This document shows positions 35,925 to 50,100 of a stretch of 64,000 bases of DNA, one piece after another (the stretch's first letter is position 1; every line of letters starts with the position of its first letter). The notes below the pieces were generated by a model that had not been told where the DNA came from, made no database searches, and saw only the letters and a program-made list of their open reading frames with translations. Origin of the DNA: Xanthostigma xanthostigma (taxonomy: Eukaryota; Arthropoda; Insecta; Raphidioptera; Raphidiidae); the NCBI GenBank assembly GCA_963575645.1, contig OY754466.1:18764001-18828000 (forward strand). Reading direction: 5' to 3'. The position numbers were made by a program, and so were the translations under genes.

Positions 35925-35975
35925 ATCGAGAGATTGTAAATTATAAACGCCCGACAACTGAGGCCACAAAGCCGA
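35925..35975 (+). repeat. Dispersed 40-bp motif, copy 2
   Basis: GAGAGATTGTAAATTATAAA followed by CGCCCGACAACTGAGGCCAC; the same order as at 3890. Confidence 0.65.
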
Positions 35976-36704
35976 TTTATTGCAGTTGTTACAAATTACA
36001 TAGATTAAACACAAATCTAGTCTAAATTAAATTTTGATTAATATTTTCAAATCATAAATTCATTTTAAACGACTGTCCACTGTTAAAATAGACCAGCAGA
36101 CTTCAACAGAAGAAGTTCAATATTTGTTTTTTCTTTTATTACGCAATAGAACCAATAACTTACGTAGACTTGTGTACTCGCATAATTAAAAAAAAAATGA
36201 CAAGTTTGACAGAGCTTCGAGTGAGATTAATCCATTGGAGTAAATAAACATCGGGATGAAATCCGATTATGACTAGAATCATCCCTAGTATATTGTTTTC
36301 GACCGATCATACATTAAAAATCAACATAATATCACGTTCTTTTGTTTTTTTGCGTCAACTATGTGGGAAATATATATATATAAATATATACATATATATT
36401 TTTAAGATGGTATCTTAAAATTACTTAAATAAGTAGTATACTATTCAACACCCTTAATACAAAATCAAAATAAAGAAAAAAATTATGTAACAGTAAATAT
36501 ATTATGCCGCTTACAAAAGAGGTGTTTCTCTGATTTTTTTTTATGTTTTTAAGTTCATCCACATTTCTTTTTTCGAAAAACATGCAATTTTCATAATTCA
36601 AAAAACACTGCACAAAACAACTGTATTACCAAAGGTACCATTTGCAGTTTGTCAAAAACTAAAGTGTCACAAAATGACTGAACATTTACTCAAAAAGTTC
36701 AGCA

Positions 36705-36710
36705 TTTATT
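36705..36710 (-). terminator. Candidate fs(1)h long-form poly(A) signal AATAAA
   Basis: First canonical AATAAA on the minus strand after the fs(1)h stop, giving a 3' UTR of about 860 nt. An ATTAAA lies closer, at 37012-37017. The AT-rich sequence below holds further copies, so the true site is uncertain. Confidence 0.3.
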
Positions 36711-37563
36711 TAATAAAATTAAACGCATAGTCTAACAAAAAAAAAAAAAACACATCTGACGATCTGTATAATACCAATAAATATTCTGACGAACCATTCA
36801 CAAACTGTCAATATTTTGAAGTTGCCTAGTTTTAGAAAACAATCAAAAAATTAGTTCTATGTACATTTTTCATAATCTGGTTTACCATATTTACATATTT
36901 CTCGTAAAGATCAAAAATACATATATCTAAATTTTTCAAATAAGCACAAAAGACGTTTAAATCAATGTTTCTTATCGCCTACAACACTGAAGCCTAAATA
37001 TTTTAATATATTACTATTTCGCTACGAAGATCTCTATAAATTTATGTTTAAGAAATTAGTCACTATACCCAATGAAATAATCACTCTGCTTTTAAGTATT
37101 GGAACTAAAAAAAAAAAACTAAAAGAATTTCGCAATAAAAATGTGATGAATCACGATCCTTAATAGAAATACAAAATGTACAGTTATTTACAGTTTTCTG
37201 CTACTAAACACTCAACACATAGTGTCCACAAAATAAAATATTCACTAAACTGAAAAAAAAAAAACAACAAAAACAAAAGACGGTCACTAATATTGTTCTC
37301 TTATTCCATACGAAGTAATTAACACTATTATAATAACATCATAGCCGTCTTTTTGAGACGCGGAGAGTGCAAAACAGTTGAAAATCGAAAAACGATTTAC
37401 TTTTGTCCTGCTCACAAACAGTTTTTCAAATACTATCGGTTTACAGTGTTACTTTCTCTCGCCATTTTGTTTGCGCACGAATTGTTTAAACACACGCGCA
37501 CACACAACTGTGTCTGAGAAAGAGAGCGAGATACGAAAAAAAGAATAAAACAGTTCAACATTT

Positions 37564-37629
37564 TTAGAAAGATTCTTCGAACGCTGCCATTAAATCACTT
37601 TGCATGTTCATATCTATTCTTCCGGCCAT
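37564..37629 (-). CDS. fs(1)h: fs(1)h last exon, P-TEFb-binding C-terminal motif
   Basis: A 66-nt coding exon, acceptor atttttacag|ATG. It encodes the 21 C-terminal residues of the long isoform, beginning MAGRIDMN, then QSDLMAAFEESF and a TAA stop. This motif is conserved from flies to human BRD4 and contacts CDK9/cyclin T. The internal ATG is not a start. Confidence 0.95.
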   Translation of the reverse strand: MAGRIDMNMQSDLMAAFEESF

Positions 37630-38075
37630 CTGTAAAAATTAATGGTAAGTATTCAGTTATCCCATCGGCACAAAGAGCGATCAAAATAGAAAAAAAAAAA
37701 AACAAAACAGGGTTTGTCACATACTTGCTACGAGTGAACTAAACGTACGATCGAATGCTTCGATTTATAAAAATGGGGGCGCGTAGTCCTTGTGCGGCGG
37801 TTGAAGTGAAACTTTAATGGATCACAAAACAAAACGAAATTTATTATTGGGAGATCGAAGATTATAGACGCTCGACAACTGAGGTCATAAGTAAATAATA
37901 TTCAATTCAAATTTACGAGCGCGAATTCTTTCATTGAGAATAGCAAAACGAATCACAACAGAAACAGTTAAAATATATCCGATTTCAGTCCAAATCTTGT
38001 ATAACTGTTGAAAAAAGAATTTGCCATTACATAAAACAAAATACATCTGTATTTCCCTTCTACATTAAAGTTTCA

Positions 38076-38112
<37 letters not shown>

Positions 38113-41100
38113 ATTCTGTTAAACTCGCGGTTGTATTCTAACCTATATACAGGGTGTTTGGCACATGAACCGACACAATTTTTTGGGGGGTTCTCGTGGT
38201 CATTGTGATCATTTTAACCCCAATGACTTTTGCCCTAAGTGTCATGGTTATCGAGATACGATTTTTTTTAGTTATTTTCGAAAATCGGCCTAAAAATTGC
38301 CTTCAAAAAATCGTAACCTGTTTGTTTTTGGTACTAGAGACACGAAAATACATTTATTGAGTTCTCGATTGACTCCTTGTTCTAAATGAATCATAATTTT
38401 ATGCAAATAGTATCAGGAAAAAGACCCTATGAACTTTTAAAATGCCTGTATTAATAAAAACCAGTGGAAAAAAATAATTTAAAAATCATTTAAAAAAAAA
38501 TTAACGGGTATTTAGAAATTAGTTTTGTTTAGAAAAATACTCCACTTTATCCTCTTTTCAACGATATGCCACATGTCATATTTATCATTCAGAATGTGGC
38601 CAAATTAAACATTACTAGTTTGCAAGAGTCAACTCGTGCGCCAAAAAATATCAAGTCAGGTAGTCAGCCGTTATGGATCTAGGATGTAAATAACAAGTCT
38701 TGTTTCACTTTTCATTAAACGATATTGACTGTTAAACAGGTAGACAATGATTACAAAATTTGATCAAATTGTGCCCCTCCACATCGGATACAAGCACCAC
38801 ACCTATTTCTAATTTCAACAGTTGTTGTTCTCAAAAGCATTTCCCTTTTCATTATTTCAAATGCAGCATCTATTCTTTCTATTAAATTTTCTCTGCTGGG
38901 TACCTCCGTTGCGTATACTAGATCTTTAGCACGTCCCCAGACATAAAAATCTATATGTGTCAGGTCTGGGGATCGCGCAGGCCACGGGATTGGGCCCATT
39001 CTTCCAATCCACGAATTGATGAAAGAATAATTCAAAAACTCGCGTACTGATCGTTGGTAATGTGCCGGACAACCGTCATTCTGAAACACTATCGGCACGT
39101 CTTCTTCGTGCACAGGCACTTCTGCCAATAACTCTGGGAGATTATTCTCTAAAAATTCCAAATATGCATCTCCGTTTAAGCGTTGGGGTAAATAAAACGG
39201 CCCAATAAGATTTTTGTTATTTACATCCTAGATCCATAACGGCTGACAACCTGACTTGATATTTTTTGGCGCACGAGTTGACTCTTGCAAACTGGTAATG
39301 TTTAATTTGGCTACATTCTGAATGATAAATATGACATGTGGCATATCGTTGAAAAGAGGATAAAGTGGAGTATTTTTCTAAACAAAACTAATTTCTAAAT
39401 ACCCGTTAATTTCTTTTTAAATGATTTTTAAATTATTTTTTTCTACTGGTTTTTGTTAATACAGGCACTTTAAAAGTCCATAGGGTCTTTTTCCTGATAC
39501 TATTTGCATAAAATTATGATTCATTTAGAACAAGGAGTCATTCGAGATCTCAATAAATATATTTTCGTGTCTCTAGTACCAAAAACAAACAGGTTACGAT
39601 TTTTTGAAGGCAATTTTTAGGCCGATTTTCGAAAATAACTAAAAAAAATCGTATCTCGATAACTATGACACTTAGGGCAAAAGTCATTGGGGTTAAAATG
39701 ATCACAATGACCACGAGAACCCCCCAAAAAATTGTGTCGGTTCATGTGCCAAACACCCTGTATTTTAATGTCAGTCCGCACCGAATGTGTAATTTTAAAG
39801 CGCAACATGTGACACATCAATCAATGAATACTGTATTTTAAGAAAGAAATCTTTTTTACAGGATATTACAAATATGGTATATACAAATTTCGGTTGCGTT
39901 ACTTCTCGCACAATTATAAATAAAACATGTTATACAAACGAACAAAACAAAAAGAAAAAATATATACTCCAGCGGGGTGACACATTTATAGCTACAAACG
40001 ATGCAGTGACACTTCATTGGTTGTCTTTTTTAAACTGGGCTGAATCCGTTGGGTAAATGAAAAAAACGTTACTGTTTTTATTTGTGCCAAATTTAAAAGT
40101 TCGGCGTCCTACTTTGTCTACTCTGTATTATCGACAAATTACCCTTCAATATAATATATTAGATCTGACAGATTCAATCGTGTCCGTGAAATAAATAGTT
40201 AAAGTAAAAAAAAAAAAGATAAATTACCGCTTCTCTTCTTCGTCTCTCCTGCTCTTTCTGCCTCTGCCTCTCTCGCTCCGCCGCCGACTTGTCTTGACTC
40301 GGAGGAGCCATAATTGGCGGAGCGCCAGGCGAACTGCTACTGCCGTCTTGGTTGTCGGAACTGCTCTTCAGTTCGTCGAGACGCGGCTGCGACATGATAG
40401 GTTGGTGCTGTTCAACTGCTGCTTTTCTGTATTTACACAGAATAAAAAATTTGTAGAGTAAACGCATTGAAGTAGCATAACACAATACTTGTTCAACAAG
40501 CTCCACACGGAATTATTTCACATATCGCACGTTGAAAACAAAAGTGGCATTATGCAAAAAATGACATTTTGCAGTAGAGCATTTTTTAGTTTTAATATTA
40601 TTGTTTTGTCCTAAAAAAGTTACTATTAAAATACTGCTTATAGAGATTCTTTTGTTAATAATGAGACAATTTATTATTGTTTTAATTTATTTGTTGACCA
40701 CAATGTTAAAAATAAAGTTATTAAAAAAAGACCTTTTTACAATAATTTTTTGTTTAGTGTCATTGTTGTCATAACCTATAATCAGTAAGTTGGAGACTTC
40801 AACTGTAAAAAGTGTCACTAAACAAAATGTGTCATTTTATGTATTTACTTACTGGCAACTGTAATCAGTAAACTGTCGTTTAACAAAATGTGTCACTTTT
40901 TCACTTACAACGACGTGCGTACCAAACAACTGCTTTGACACAATTAAAATAGTGTCGTTATATCAGTCATGACCATGGGCAATTCTTTCAAAATATAAAG
41001 TGACACTAGCTCAGTCTAGCGGAAGTAAGTGGATTTATAAGCAAACGGAAATTTTCGTATACTGACACTTTTGCAGTAAAACATGAATCTTACAAAAGGT

Positions 41101-44100
41101 GAAAAGTTCACTTTTTTAAATAGTGTCACTATTGTTTTCAATGTGCGATATATTAAGGCCCCAGTACACAATGGCGTATGCTGGCCCACTTCAGAAGTTC
41201 AGACCGCCGCCATTGTGTACAGGGGGTAATGGTATATAGTGGCCGATAATTGTCAATCATGGCGCGCAATCGGGTTGTTGTCGGTTTTTTGGGCACACTT
41301 CAAAGGAATCGTGGCGTAGCGTGGCCTGTGGTGTTCACACAATCGGCCATTGTAAACAGTATATAAATAAATAGCCGCAGCCGTAATTACTTCCACGTCC
41401 ATCGCAAGTGGTTTGCTAGGCAGCAATGAGCCATGCGCCATTGTGTGAACACCAAGTGATCGTGGCCTACAGTTCTGCATTGCAAAGCGTGACCCATCAC
41501 AGACCATTGTGTACTGGGGCCTTTAGATCGTAGATTATAGACGCTTGACAACTGAGTCCATTACTGTTGAGTGGTTTACAGAGACCTTTCCTAAGAACTG
41601 TAAAATGCAGTTTTCTAAATTATATCTTTTTAAAACACATTTCCGGTTATACTGAAAAGTCAACACCCAGTTTCCATCGAAATTCTGAACTCTATCTGCA
41701 AAGTCAGTTCTTCAAGAATTTCGCAATTTGAAAATTAATATTTCAATCTGACGAATAAAGTTTAAGGTATCACATTTTGTAGTTTAGAAGAAAGCGACCG
41801 TCTGGAGAGGTCGATAATTTGACTAAGAAAAGAATGATTGTATTGGCGACAGTCGTTTTAGGAGTTCAGAACAAGCTTAAAACTCACCGATAAAAACAAC
41901 TAATAATAATTTTTTAAAACTAACCTCGCTTTCTCCATAGCGTCTTCCTCTTCTTTCTCCCGTTTCTTTTCGTTCTCTTGACGTAACCGTTCCCGTTCCG
42001 CTTGTTCTTTTTGATGCCGTCTCATTTCTTGTTGTTCGATAAGAGCTTTTTGTCGATCGATCTTTTCTTTTGCTTGCTTTTTAAATGCCTGAAAACAGTC
42101 CATGGCGTGTTGTCTGTTGTTGTTTCCCGTCATAGAATTCTGCGGCGAATTTGCCTGAGCCAGGCTCGACCACGAGCTCGCATTTTTAATGTTCTGTTCC
42201 GGTTTCGGTTTGAACGCCGACGCGAAACTAGCAGCCGGATTGTTTTTCTGTTCCGGCGGCGTCATCTTCTTATCGGTGTTGTTCAAAACGCTCGGCATAA
42301 TCGGATGCGTCAGTTCTTCGATCGGTTTCGGATGTATCAGGGGCTTATCGTCTTTCTTGACCGACGGATTCGACATCTGATTCATGGACGGCATTTGTTG
42401 CGGCTGCGTTACGGCCGGCAGCGGATCAAATATCGACGATATTGATCCGGTTATGCCGAGACCGTTGTTCGTGATCGGCATTTCCATATCCTGTTTGGCA
42501 CCGCCAAAGCCATTATTATTGGAATGTATAATGTTAGAGGTAGAGGCGCTAGTTATAGGTGGGTGAATTTCGTTCGATTCCACCGAACTTTGCAAACTAT
42601 GATGAAGTATCGAATTGTGCGGTATCGATCCCATCGTCGGCAAGTTCGGCTGCACTATCGAGCCAGAATTTATGTTCGGTATCGACGGTATCGAACCGAT
42701 ATTTGCTAAAGGATTGCTCATATTCGTGTCGTTTTTGATAATATCATGTTCTAGACTTCGCAACGAATCTTCTAGAGGATCGGTATAGTTGCTAGGTAAG
42801 GGGGGCGGAAGTTTGTTGATCGGTGCGGCGACTGGAGTAGCAACCGGTGCCGGTATCACTGATGATCGCGTTAACGGCTGTGACGAAGGCGGAGGCGCAG
42901 GCGGTAGCACTGCTGGCGCCGCCGTACGGCTGACAACGGCACTAGTCGGGAGTGTTGTGACACCGTGTGACGAGGCCAAAGTCGACGCGACAGTTGTTTT
43001 GACGTCAGTCAGTGACGGCGGTGCGCTCGTTGTGCTCGCGACGGGAGTCGGCGGCGGGGGCGCCGCGACTGCCGCGCTTCCTTTTCGCGTCGACATGATG
43101 CTACCTGATGTTGTTGTTGTTGACATTTTGGTTGTGTTTATAGTCGATACCGATTGTTGTTGATTGTTTGATAAAGTGTTGTTTATTGTAACTGTTGTTT
43201 TCTGAAATACACCAATCAACAATAATAATCCCAATTGCAATATCTTCCACAGTCCACACACGTTAAATGAATCACAGAATAATTCACGTTATCGCGGAAA
43301 TATTTTTTTATTGTTACTGCATATTATTTTAAGAATCTCACGTGTTTTATCTAATAGTTAAAATAATTGTAATAATATGTAAAAATAAAAACAATTTTTT
43401 TATGAAAAAAAAAAGTCACTGCGCTGGAATTTTGTGTTCTCATTATGTAAGAAAGTGACATTTTTTAAATGGCGTAATTTGGCAGAAAACCGATTAGTAT
43501 TTTTTCTAGAAAAGTTCCAGCGTTATATAAAAAAAAACATGTTTTCGAACTATAAAAATTCTGTATAAAACAAGTAGAGGGAGTAGATATTATGGTATTG
43601 CGATTTTACCTGGAGGCAAAGCTCATTTTGAAATATTCAATATGATCGCCCTATGCGAAGCGTTTGCATTGACACCATTGAGTTTCGGTGTTTAACTTAA
43701 AATGTATATTTCCGAGGAAAAAAATTGTGATTGGGTTGACAATAATCCTTCAAAACGTAATTATATTGAAAGGGAAAAAATCGCGAATTCTGGTCTCAAC
43801 GTAAAATGTGGCAGAATCATTGATGCAAGCTGTAGTGACACACGGTTAACTTTGTTGCTTTCTGCATGCAAAAGTCAAATTTGAAAAAGAAACCGCATGA
43901 AATCAACAGGGTATACTCAACTGACAGCTGTTACTTTTCAATTTAATAATTTGGTATCAACATCTATACAAACACAATTAGGTACTGCACAACACAAATC
44001 GTGCTTCTTCATCGATTTTTTAATGATGTGTGTAACTTCCGTAATTGTAAACAATATATATTTACAAAAATACGTAGCGCCCAATGTTTTACTATGAGAC

Positions 44101-47100
44101 GCGTCGCATAGGATAGTTCACTGAAATATTGAGTAGATGGCGCATGGCTAGAGTAAAATCCCAACTCCCGAACAGAAAATCCACTGAGGTACCTATGACC
44201 CTTTGACGATTTATTTATACACTAACAAAGCAACTTCAGATTTGCTGTCAAGACCTCTAGAGACACAACGTCCCAATAGCGGCCAAACTAAGAACTAACA
44301 CTTTTAAATATAGTATAATTGCTATGGGAACGTCATGTGAACAGCGGCGTTTTTTTAATGTGATATAATCGTATAATATACCTACAGAATGATTTTTAAG
44401 TTGATTCTGTTTTTTAACAGCGTGTAGAAATCAAATAGACAAACAAATATTTCAAGTAACTTTTTCATCAAAACTAAAAAATGAAAGTGGAACGGGCTTT
44501 CAAAGTTTTATTAAATTTTATCGAATTTTGAGATCGGTCCTGGCGTTATGTTATGTCACTATGGAAATATGTTATGTCATTATCAAGTATTCACGAAATT
44601 TGTTAGAAGTTGTTCCCGCTTTGTTGGACACAAAGATGCGTGCGCCGTAGCCATGCTTGTAGCAGCGATCAGGGCCTTCCGAGAATTATTTGGGATGCAT
44701 TTCCGAATCGTGTTTCATTTCTTCGCGTGTATTAACCGGGCTTTTGAATTAATCAAATAAAATTTAATTAAACGGCAAGCCTGCAGTTTAGTGGTCCCTA
44801 CTTCAGATTTGATCGTATGAATGACGACGGTGCTGTTGAGCAGTTTGTCTGACTACTACCTATGCTTTGCCCAATGTACCGAAAATTTTATTTAGGTGTA
44901 TATCACTATCAGGTGATTTATCAATTACACTATCTCCGTTATATTTCCGGTGGGGCATTAATGATTCATATGAAATTATACTTCAAAAAGGAAATTGATT
45001 TAAAAATTATTTATACCTGTAAATTACTTACTGCCACATCACAATTTTTAATACTGATTTCTCGGGTCGCCAAGTTTATAGGATTATGAGGCCCCGAGAA
45101 CAAACGTCTCTCTCGCAAATACTCAAAGCCTGTTCGACGGTCTGGATTTGGTGGCAAAAATGGACCTTCATTAATGACAATTTTTCGCTTACGGTATATT
45201 TTATAACAATGAATAATCAGGCACTGTGGAGTAATGAAACTCGGCCAACGTGAAATTGGTTGTTTCGGGTTTAAGTCCCGACAGTGACATTTACATTTTT
45301 CCTTATAAATAAAAAAAAAATACGGCGAGAATCGTTTATACATTCACTATTTCAGTGAAAAAGACGCGGTATAGGAATAGCAAATAGCTGCACTTCATCC
45401 TGTGGACTAAATTTACTATTTTTTAATTATACAACCCTATTCTGTGTAAAGTGACAACCTTCAATGTTTTTTTTTTTGACAAACATCTTATACCGTGCAT
45501 TGGACTAGATATAGTTCGCAAGCAGATAAACTAGTTTACCAGCGCCAACGTCATTCGTGCGGTTAAAATCTGAAGTAGGGAACACTAAACTGCAGGATTG
45601 CCAATTAAACTTTGAAAGGCTGTATCTCTCTTATTTTTGAGTTATGATAAAAAAGTTACGTAAAATATTTGTTGGTGTATTTGATTTCCACACACTGTTA
45701 AAAAAGAAAAATCAACTTAAAAATCAACTTAAAAATCATCCTGTAGATGTTATTGTTATTTTTGATAGATGCAATTTTTAAAATCACTAAATTCTAACTT
45801 ACAACCCACATAAATTTCAAATCTGATTTTCAAAAAATTATTCAATTACAACAAAAATGTAATCAAAATAATAACCAGAGCTGACAAGACACTAAATAAA
45901 TAAACGAAATTTTTTATTAAAAACAAGCTTTTATTATTATTAAAAATGAATTAACAAGTTAAAAATAATTTTATTCCGATTAGAAATAAGCCGTTTTATA
46001 CGTACATACTTATCAGTCTCAAGTTTTCAAATAAAAGCGTATTACACCGTCTTTCTCTCTCTCTCTCTTGCTATTAAAATATAACACGCTTTTATTTGAA
46101 AACTTTAAACTGTGGTAAGTACGTATAAAACGACTTATTCCTAATCGGAATAAAATTATTTTTAACTTTTTAGTTCATTTTTATTAACTAATAAAAGCAG
46201 TTTTTGGTGTGGTTTATTAAAAGTACGATTTTCAACCGGGCGAAAGCCGGAACGGTCAGGTAGTTATTATAATATTGTATTATTATCGGAACTACACACG
46301 TATGCAAAATTCTAACTCAATCGAATAACGGGAAGTGGGTCAAATTTAACTTGCAAGATTTGATTTCAGACAGACACCGGGACAGGTGAAACTAAATAAA
46401 AGCTTGTAAAAAAGAAACATATTTACACAACTTGTTCACTGGCATAAGTTATTTGAATATTTCGCTTCTTTAGAACATTGGGTCACGCCCAATGTATAAA
46501 AAAAAGTTGAAAGATGTTGCCGACGATCGTTTTACACTGCTACAAGTGCAATGGAAAAAAGAGGTGAAATATCTAACTGTCCATTTCTGTTATGCATTGT
46601 GCAAGTGGGTGAAGTTGAACCGTTTCCGAATGTCGCGCTCGCGGTGGCAAAATAAGAAAACTTGCGCATAGTTCGTTGCTATGGCTTGTCGAGTTTATGT
46701 TTAGTTGCATTGCCAACACGATTCATGCCAATATTCAAAAAACCCGTTAAGCGAGGGGAAATATTTATAAGAATACTAGCGGTCCGGTCCGGATTCATCC
46801 GGATTTGTGGATTACCTATTAAACATTCACATATTATGAGGTATCGGACTTTTTTTATAGAATCATAGCGGACTTGGTAGGCAAACGGTCAGTTATGAAT
46901 GAAACGCTCATTATTTATTAAGGTTATACGCCCGATAGAGCAATGTATAGATAATACGCTGAAATTTTAATATGTTAATTATGGATATCTCATACATTCA
47001 ACTGCATTTTTTAAAAAACATTGACCGTCTAGTTTTCAAGATATTAAATTATTAAAAATGCGATTTTTAACACAGTGATAAATGAGAAGACTGCCCGGAA

Positions 47101-50100
47101 GTGTATATAAAAATAAGATTAAACCAAATTGGCTATAGACAAATTTTTAAAAAACTGATTATTCGAAAGTTTGACTTGTTTAGATAACGTAAAAATTAAA
47201 AAAACTAAACTTTCCCATGCAGTTTTAGAGAAATATTAATTAAAAATTTTCGAAACAACTCTCAAAATCTCTATTTTCTAGATTTGAATTATATCACCAT
47301 GAAAACCACATTACACGAAAAGTTTTTCATAAATTTTGTTTTTATTAAATAATTTTTTTGACGTCGCTAATAACTAAAACTTGAAAATTGGATATTATCT
47401 CATTTACCGTGTATTAAAAACTGTATTTTTAATATCCAATATCTCAAAAACTATGCGTCTAACGGTTTAAAGGTTTTTAAAAACAAAACGTCAGATAAAA
47501 TCTTTCGTGTACACTGGGCTTAACGAAATATACTGCTAAAGTCACCACTTTATGATAATATGTCAAATGTTTAAATATTAATTTCTTAAATATTAAAAAA
47601 TAAAGCTATGCTCTACAGGATATAATATTTTCATAAGAAATAATAATTTACCAAGTCATATAACATTTTTTTATTACAACAGAATACGGACGCAGTCTTT
47701 ACTAATACGGTCGTGGGTGTATAACCTTAAGTAATGAATATACAAAAATTATTGAATTAAAAAATTTTGAGAGGTGCTGGTAGGCTAACAATTTGGGATT
47801 ATATATTTTTTGTGAGAAATTCAAAAACATACAAAGAAAAAATTTGGTCGGAAAATAAAAAAAATCTGGATCTCAACAACAGCGCCACCTACCGGGTATA
47901 ACTATAGCTTAGAACCATCCAGGTGACACCATAAAAGTACAAAAAAAAAACTACATCAAAATCGGTCAAGACGTTTAGGAGGACAAGTATTATAAACACA
48001 CGGACACCGGAATTTTATTTATAAAGATAGGGGTCCGTCCCGGTTATACCTGGGTGCGGTAGATATTATGCTGCAAAATGTATTTCTTTTGCGACCTGGC
48101 ATCTGAACTAATAGCTTTGGGCAATTTCACTCGATTTGCTTCTGAACTAATAGTTTTTGAGCGAATTCTATCAGATGTCGCTACTTGGTAACAAAACAGT
48201 TTTTTTTTGTTTGCTTCCGAACTAATAGCTTTGAGTAAATTTTATCAGATGTCGCCACATGTTACTAAAACAGATTTTTTGAGAAAATATCGTAATTTTA
48301 TACAAAATATTTAATAAAATCTATCCTATAGCGTAAGATGCATCAAGCAAGACACATTTACAAAATTTCAATACAATCTGTTCAGTGGTTTCGGAGATTA
48401 GCGCGGCCAAAACTGCGACACGGAAATTTTATATATATATATATATATATAGATTTCATGGGCATTTTTTACCCAGCAAAAGCATTAAGTTGACGTCTAA
48501 TCTAAATTGTCCTGCTAAGTCAATAATATTTCTAAATAGCATTAAAAAAGACGAAGGTCCTTGATTGTTTTTTGTTTGGGGAAGGGGTGGCCCAGTGTTC
48601 ATTTGGTCAATCAATTCAAAACAAACAATTATATAAAATATGGGTTTCTGATACAGCTTTTAGCTTGAAATCTAGTTTTAAAAAAACGTCATTAATTGCT
48701 TTCAACTAATAAGTAGTTAAGAGAGATGATGACAGAAATGGTCAAGGAGCACTTGGTGTCAGAAACGATTTCTTCTGTGTAGTCTGAGCCCCCCCTCTAC
48801 TCCACTAAGCGGATTTGTCAGACAGCACGAAAGAGCGTTTCTGCCACCAAGTGCTCCTTGACCATTTCTGTCATCATCTCCCCTAACTAAGTGGAGATAT
48901 TGATTTAGTTGAAAAAAAAAAAACTGACGTTTTCAAATCGAGATTTAAAGCCGAAAGCCATATCAGAAATTGAGCATCAATTAAAAGAGTGTATCGGGAA
49001 ACCTTAAAATTTTCTGTCAATGTAAAATTTCCAATTGAGATTTTTGAGAAAACTCGTTTTGTAGTACAGCACCAACGTTCATAAAATTATCAGATAAGAA
49101 TTTCAATAGGAGAGAAGACAGTGTGTGATTGTTCGTGTCTGAGACTCGTTTGTCTATCGTTAACGACTACTAATTATCGAATACTTACAGTTTGATTAGT
49201 TGACGTAGTGTTTACTGGGTTCCTTTTACTTTTCTTCCTCGACGGCCGACTACCTCGCCCTAAAAAAAGCATGGATATCTCACAGAACATGAAACAACGG
49301 AATTAAAAAAAAAAAAAAACAAACATAACCTCCGAGTGCAGAACGTGTGTGTTGCGTGTCAGCCATTTTGCTAAGGAAGAGACGGAGTGATATGATTGGT
49401 CGGTCGGTCGTAGCGATCCAAACGAGAAAATAACACATGCGATACAAATGTTTAATATTTCATTTATTCTTCATATATTCATTCATCATATATTTCATCA
49501 GAACCATATTATTTTAATAACAGTTCATACGATATATATATTATTATTATTATATCATAAAAAAACTGAAATTCCGGAATATGTAATCTTAAAATGGGCT
49601 ACAATACTTCAAAAAACACTCGCATTATAGAGTTCTTTCTCTCTTTTTTGTTTTTATTATAACAGAACAAAAGAAAAACGACAACTAAATTAAGCAATCA
49701 TTGATGTGCTCTCGAGTTGTCATGCCTTTATTATCTCAATAAAATCTTACGTTTACTCCTTATAAATAGTATTTACAATAGATCTAAAAGTATTGTGTGA
49801 AGAAATTACATGGTTTAAGTGTACAACATTTTCGCAATCGCTCTTTTCCAAACATTTAATATATTTAATAAAGAGTTCATTTCACTTTTTTTGTTTTGTC
49901 ATTAATATTACCGCAACTTCAAAATATAATATATATATATAAAAAAAATTGGCAAACGTTAGTTTGAAATAATGTCACACTCTAAAAGTTTAAGGTGCAA
50001 AGAAAAATCGCATTTCAATACAAAACAATTGAAGTACGCATATCTACAGTTTTGAGGTTAGACTTCCAGGATATCAGTTAGTAAGTTCTCTCAACAGACA

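Larger units (their letters stand above)
34156..37563. other. Between Pcl upstream region and fs(1)h 3' end; CG-richer patch at 35285-35395
   Basis: The patch at 35285-35395 is the most CG-rich non-repeat stretch between the genes. On the minus strand it contains GGCTCTC|GTAAGTTG, a good donor site, so it could hold a non-coding first exon of Pcl. A copy of the dispersed 40-bp motif lies at 35925-35975. 36400-37563 probably includes the fs(1)h 3' UTR. Confidence 0.4.

Noticed and set aside
42002..43163. Several plus-strand frames (up to 147 codons)
   Set aside because: They are antisense shadows of the large fs(1)h exon.
43649..44112. Possible element with CCTATGCGA(A/C)GCG ends
   Set aside because: The inverted match is short and the flanks do not repeat.
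45011..45343. 110-codon minus-strand frame
   Set aside because: Antisense to the tRNA-like structure and inside a TA-flanked repeat; no family recognised.
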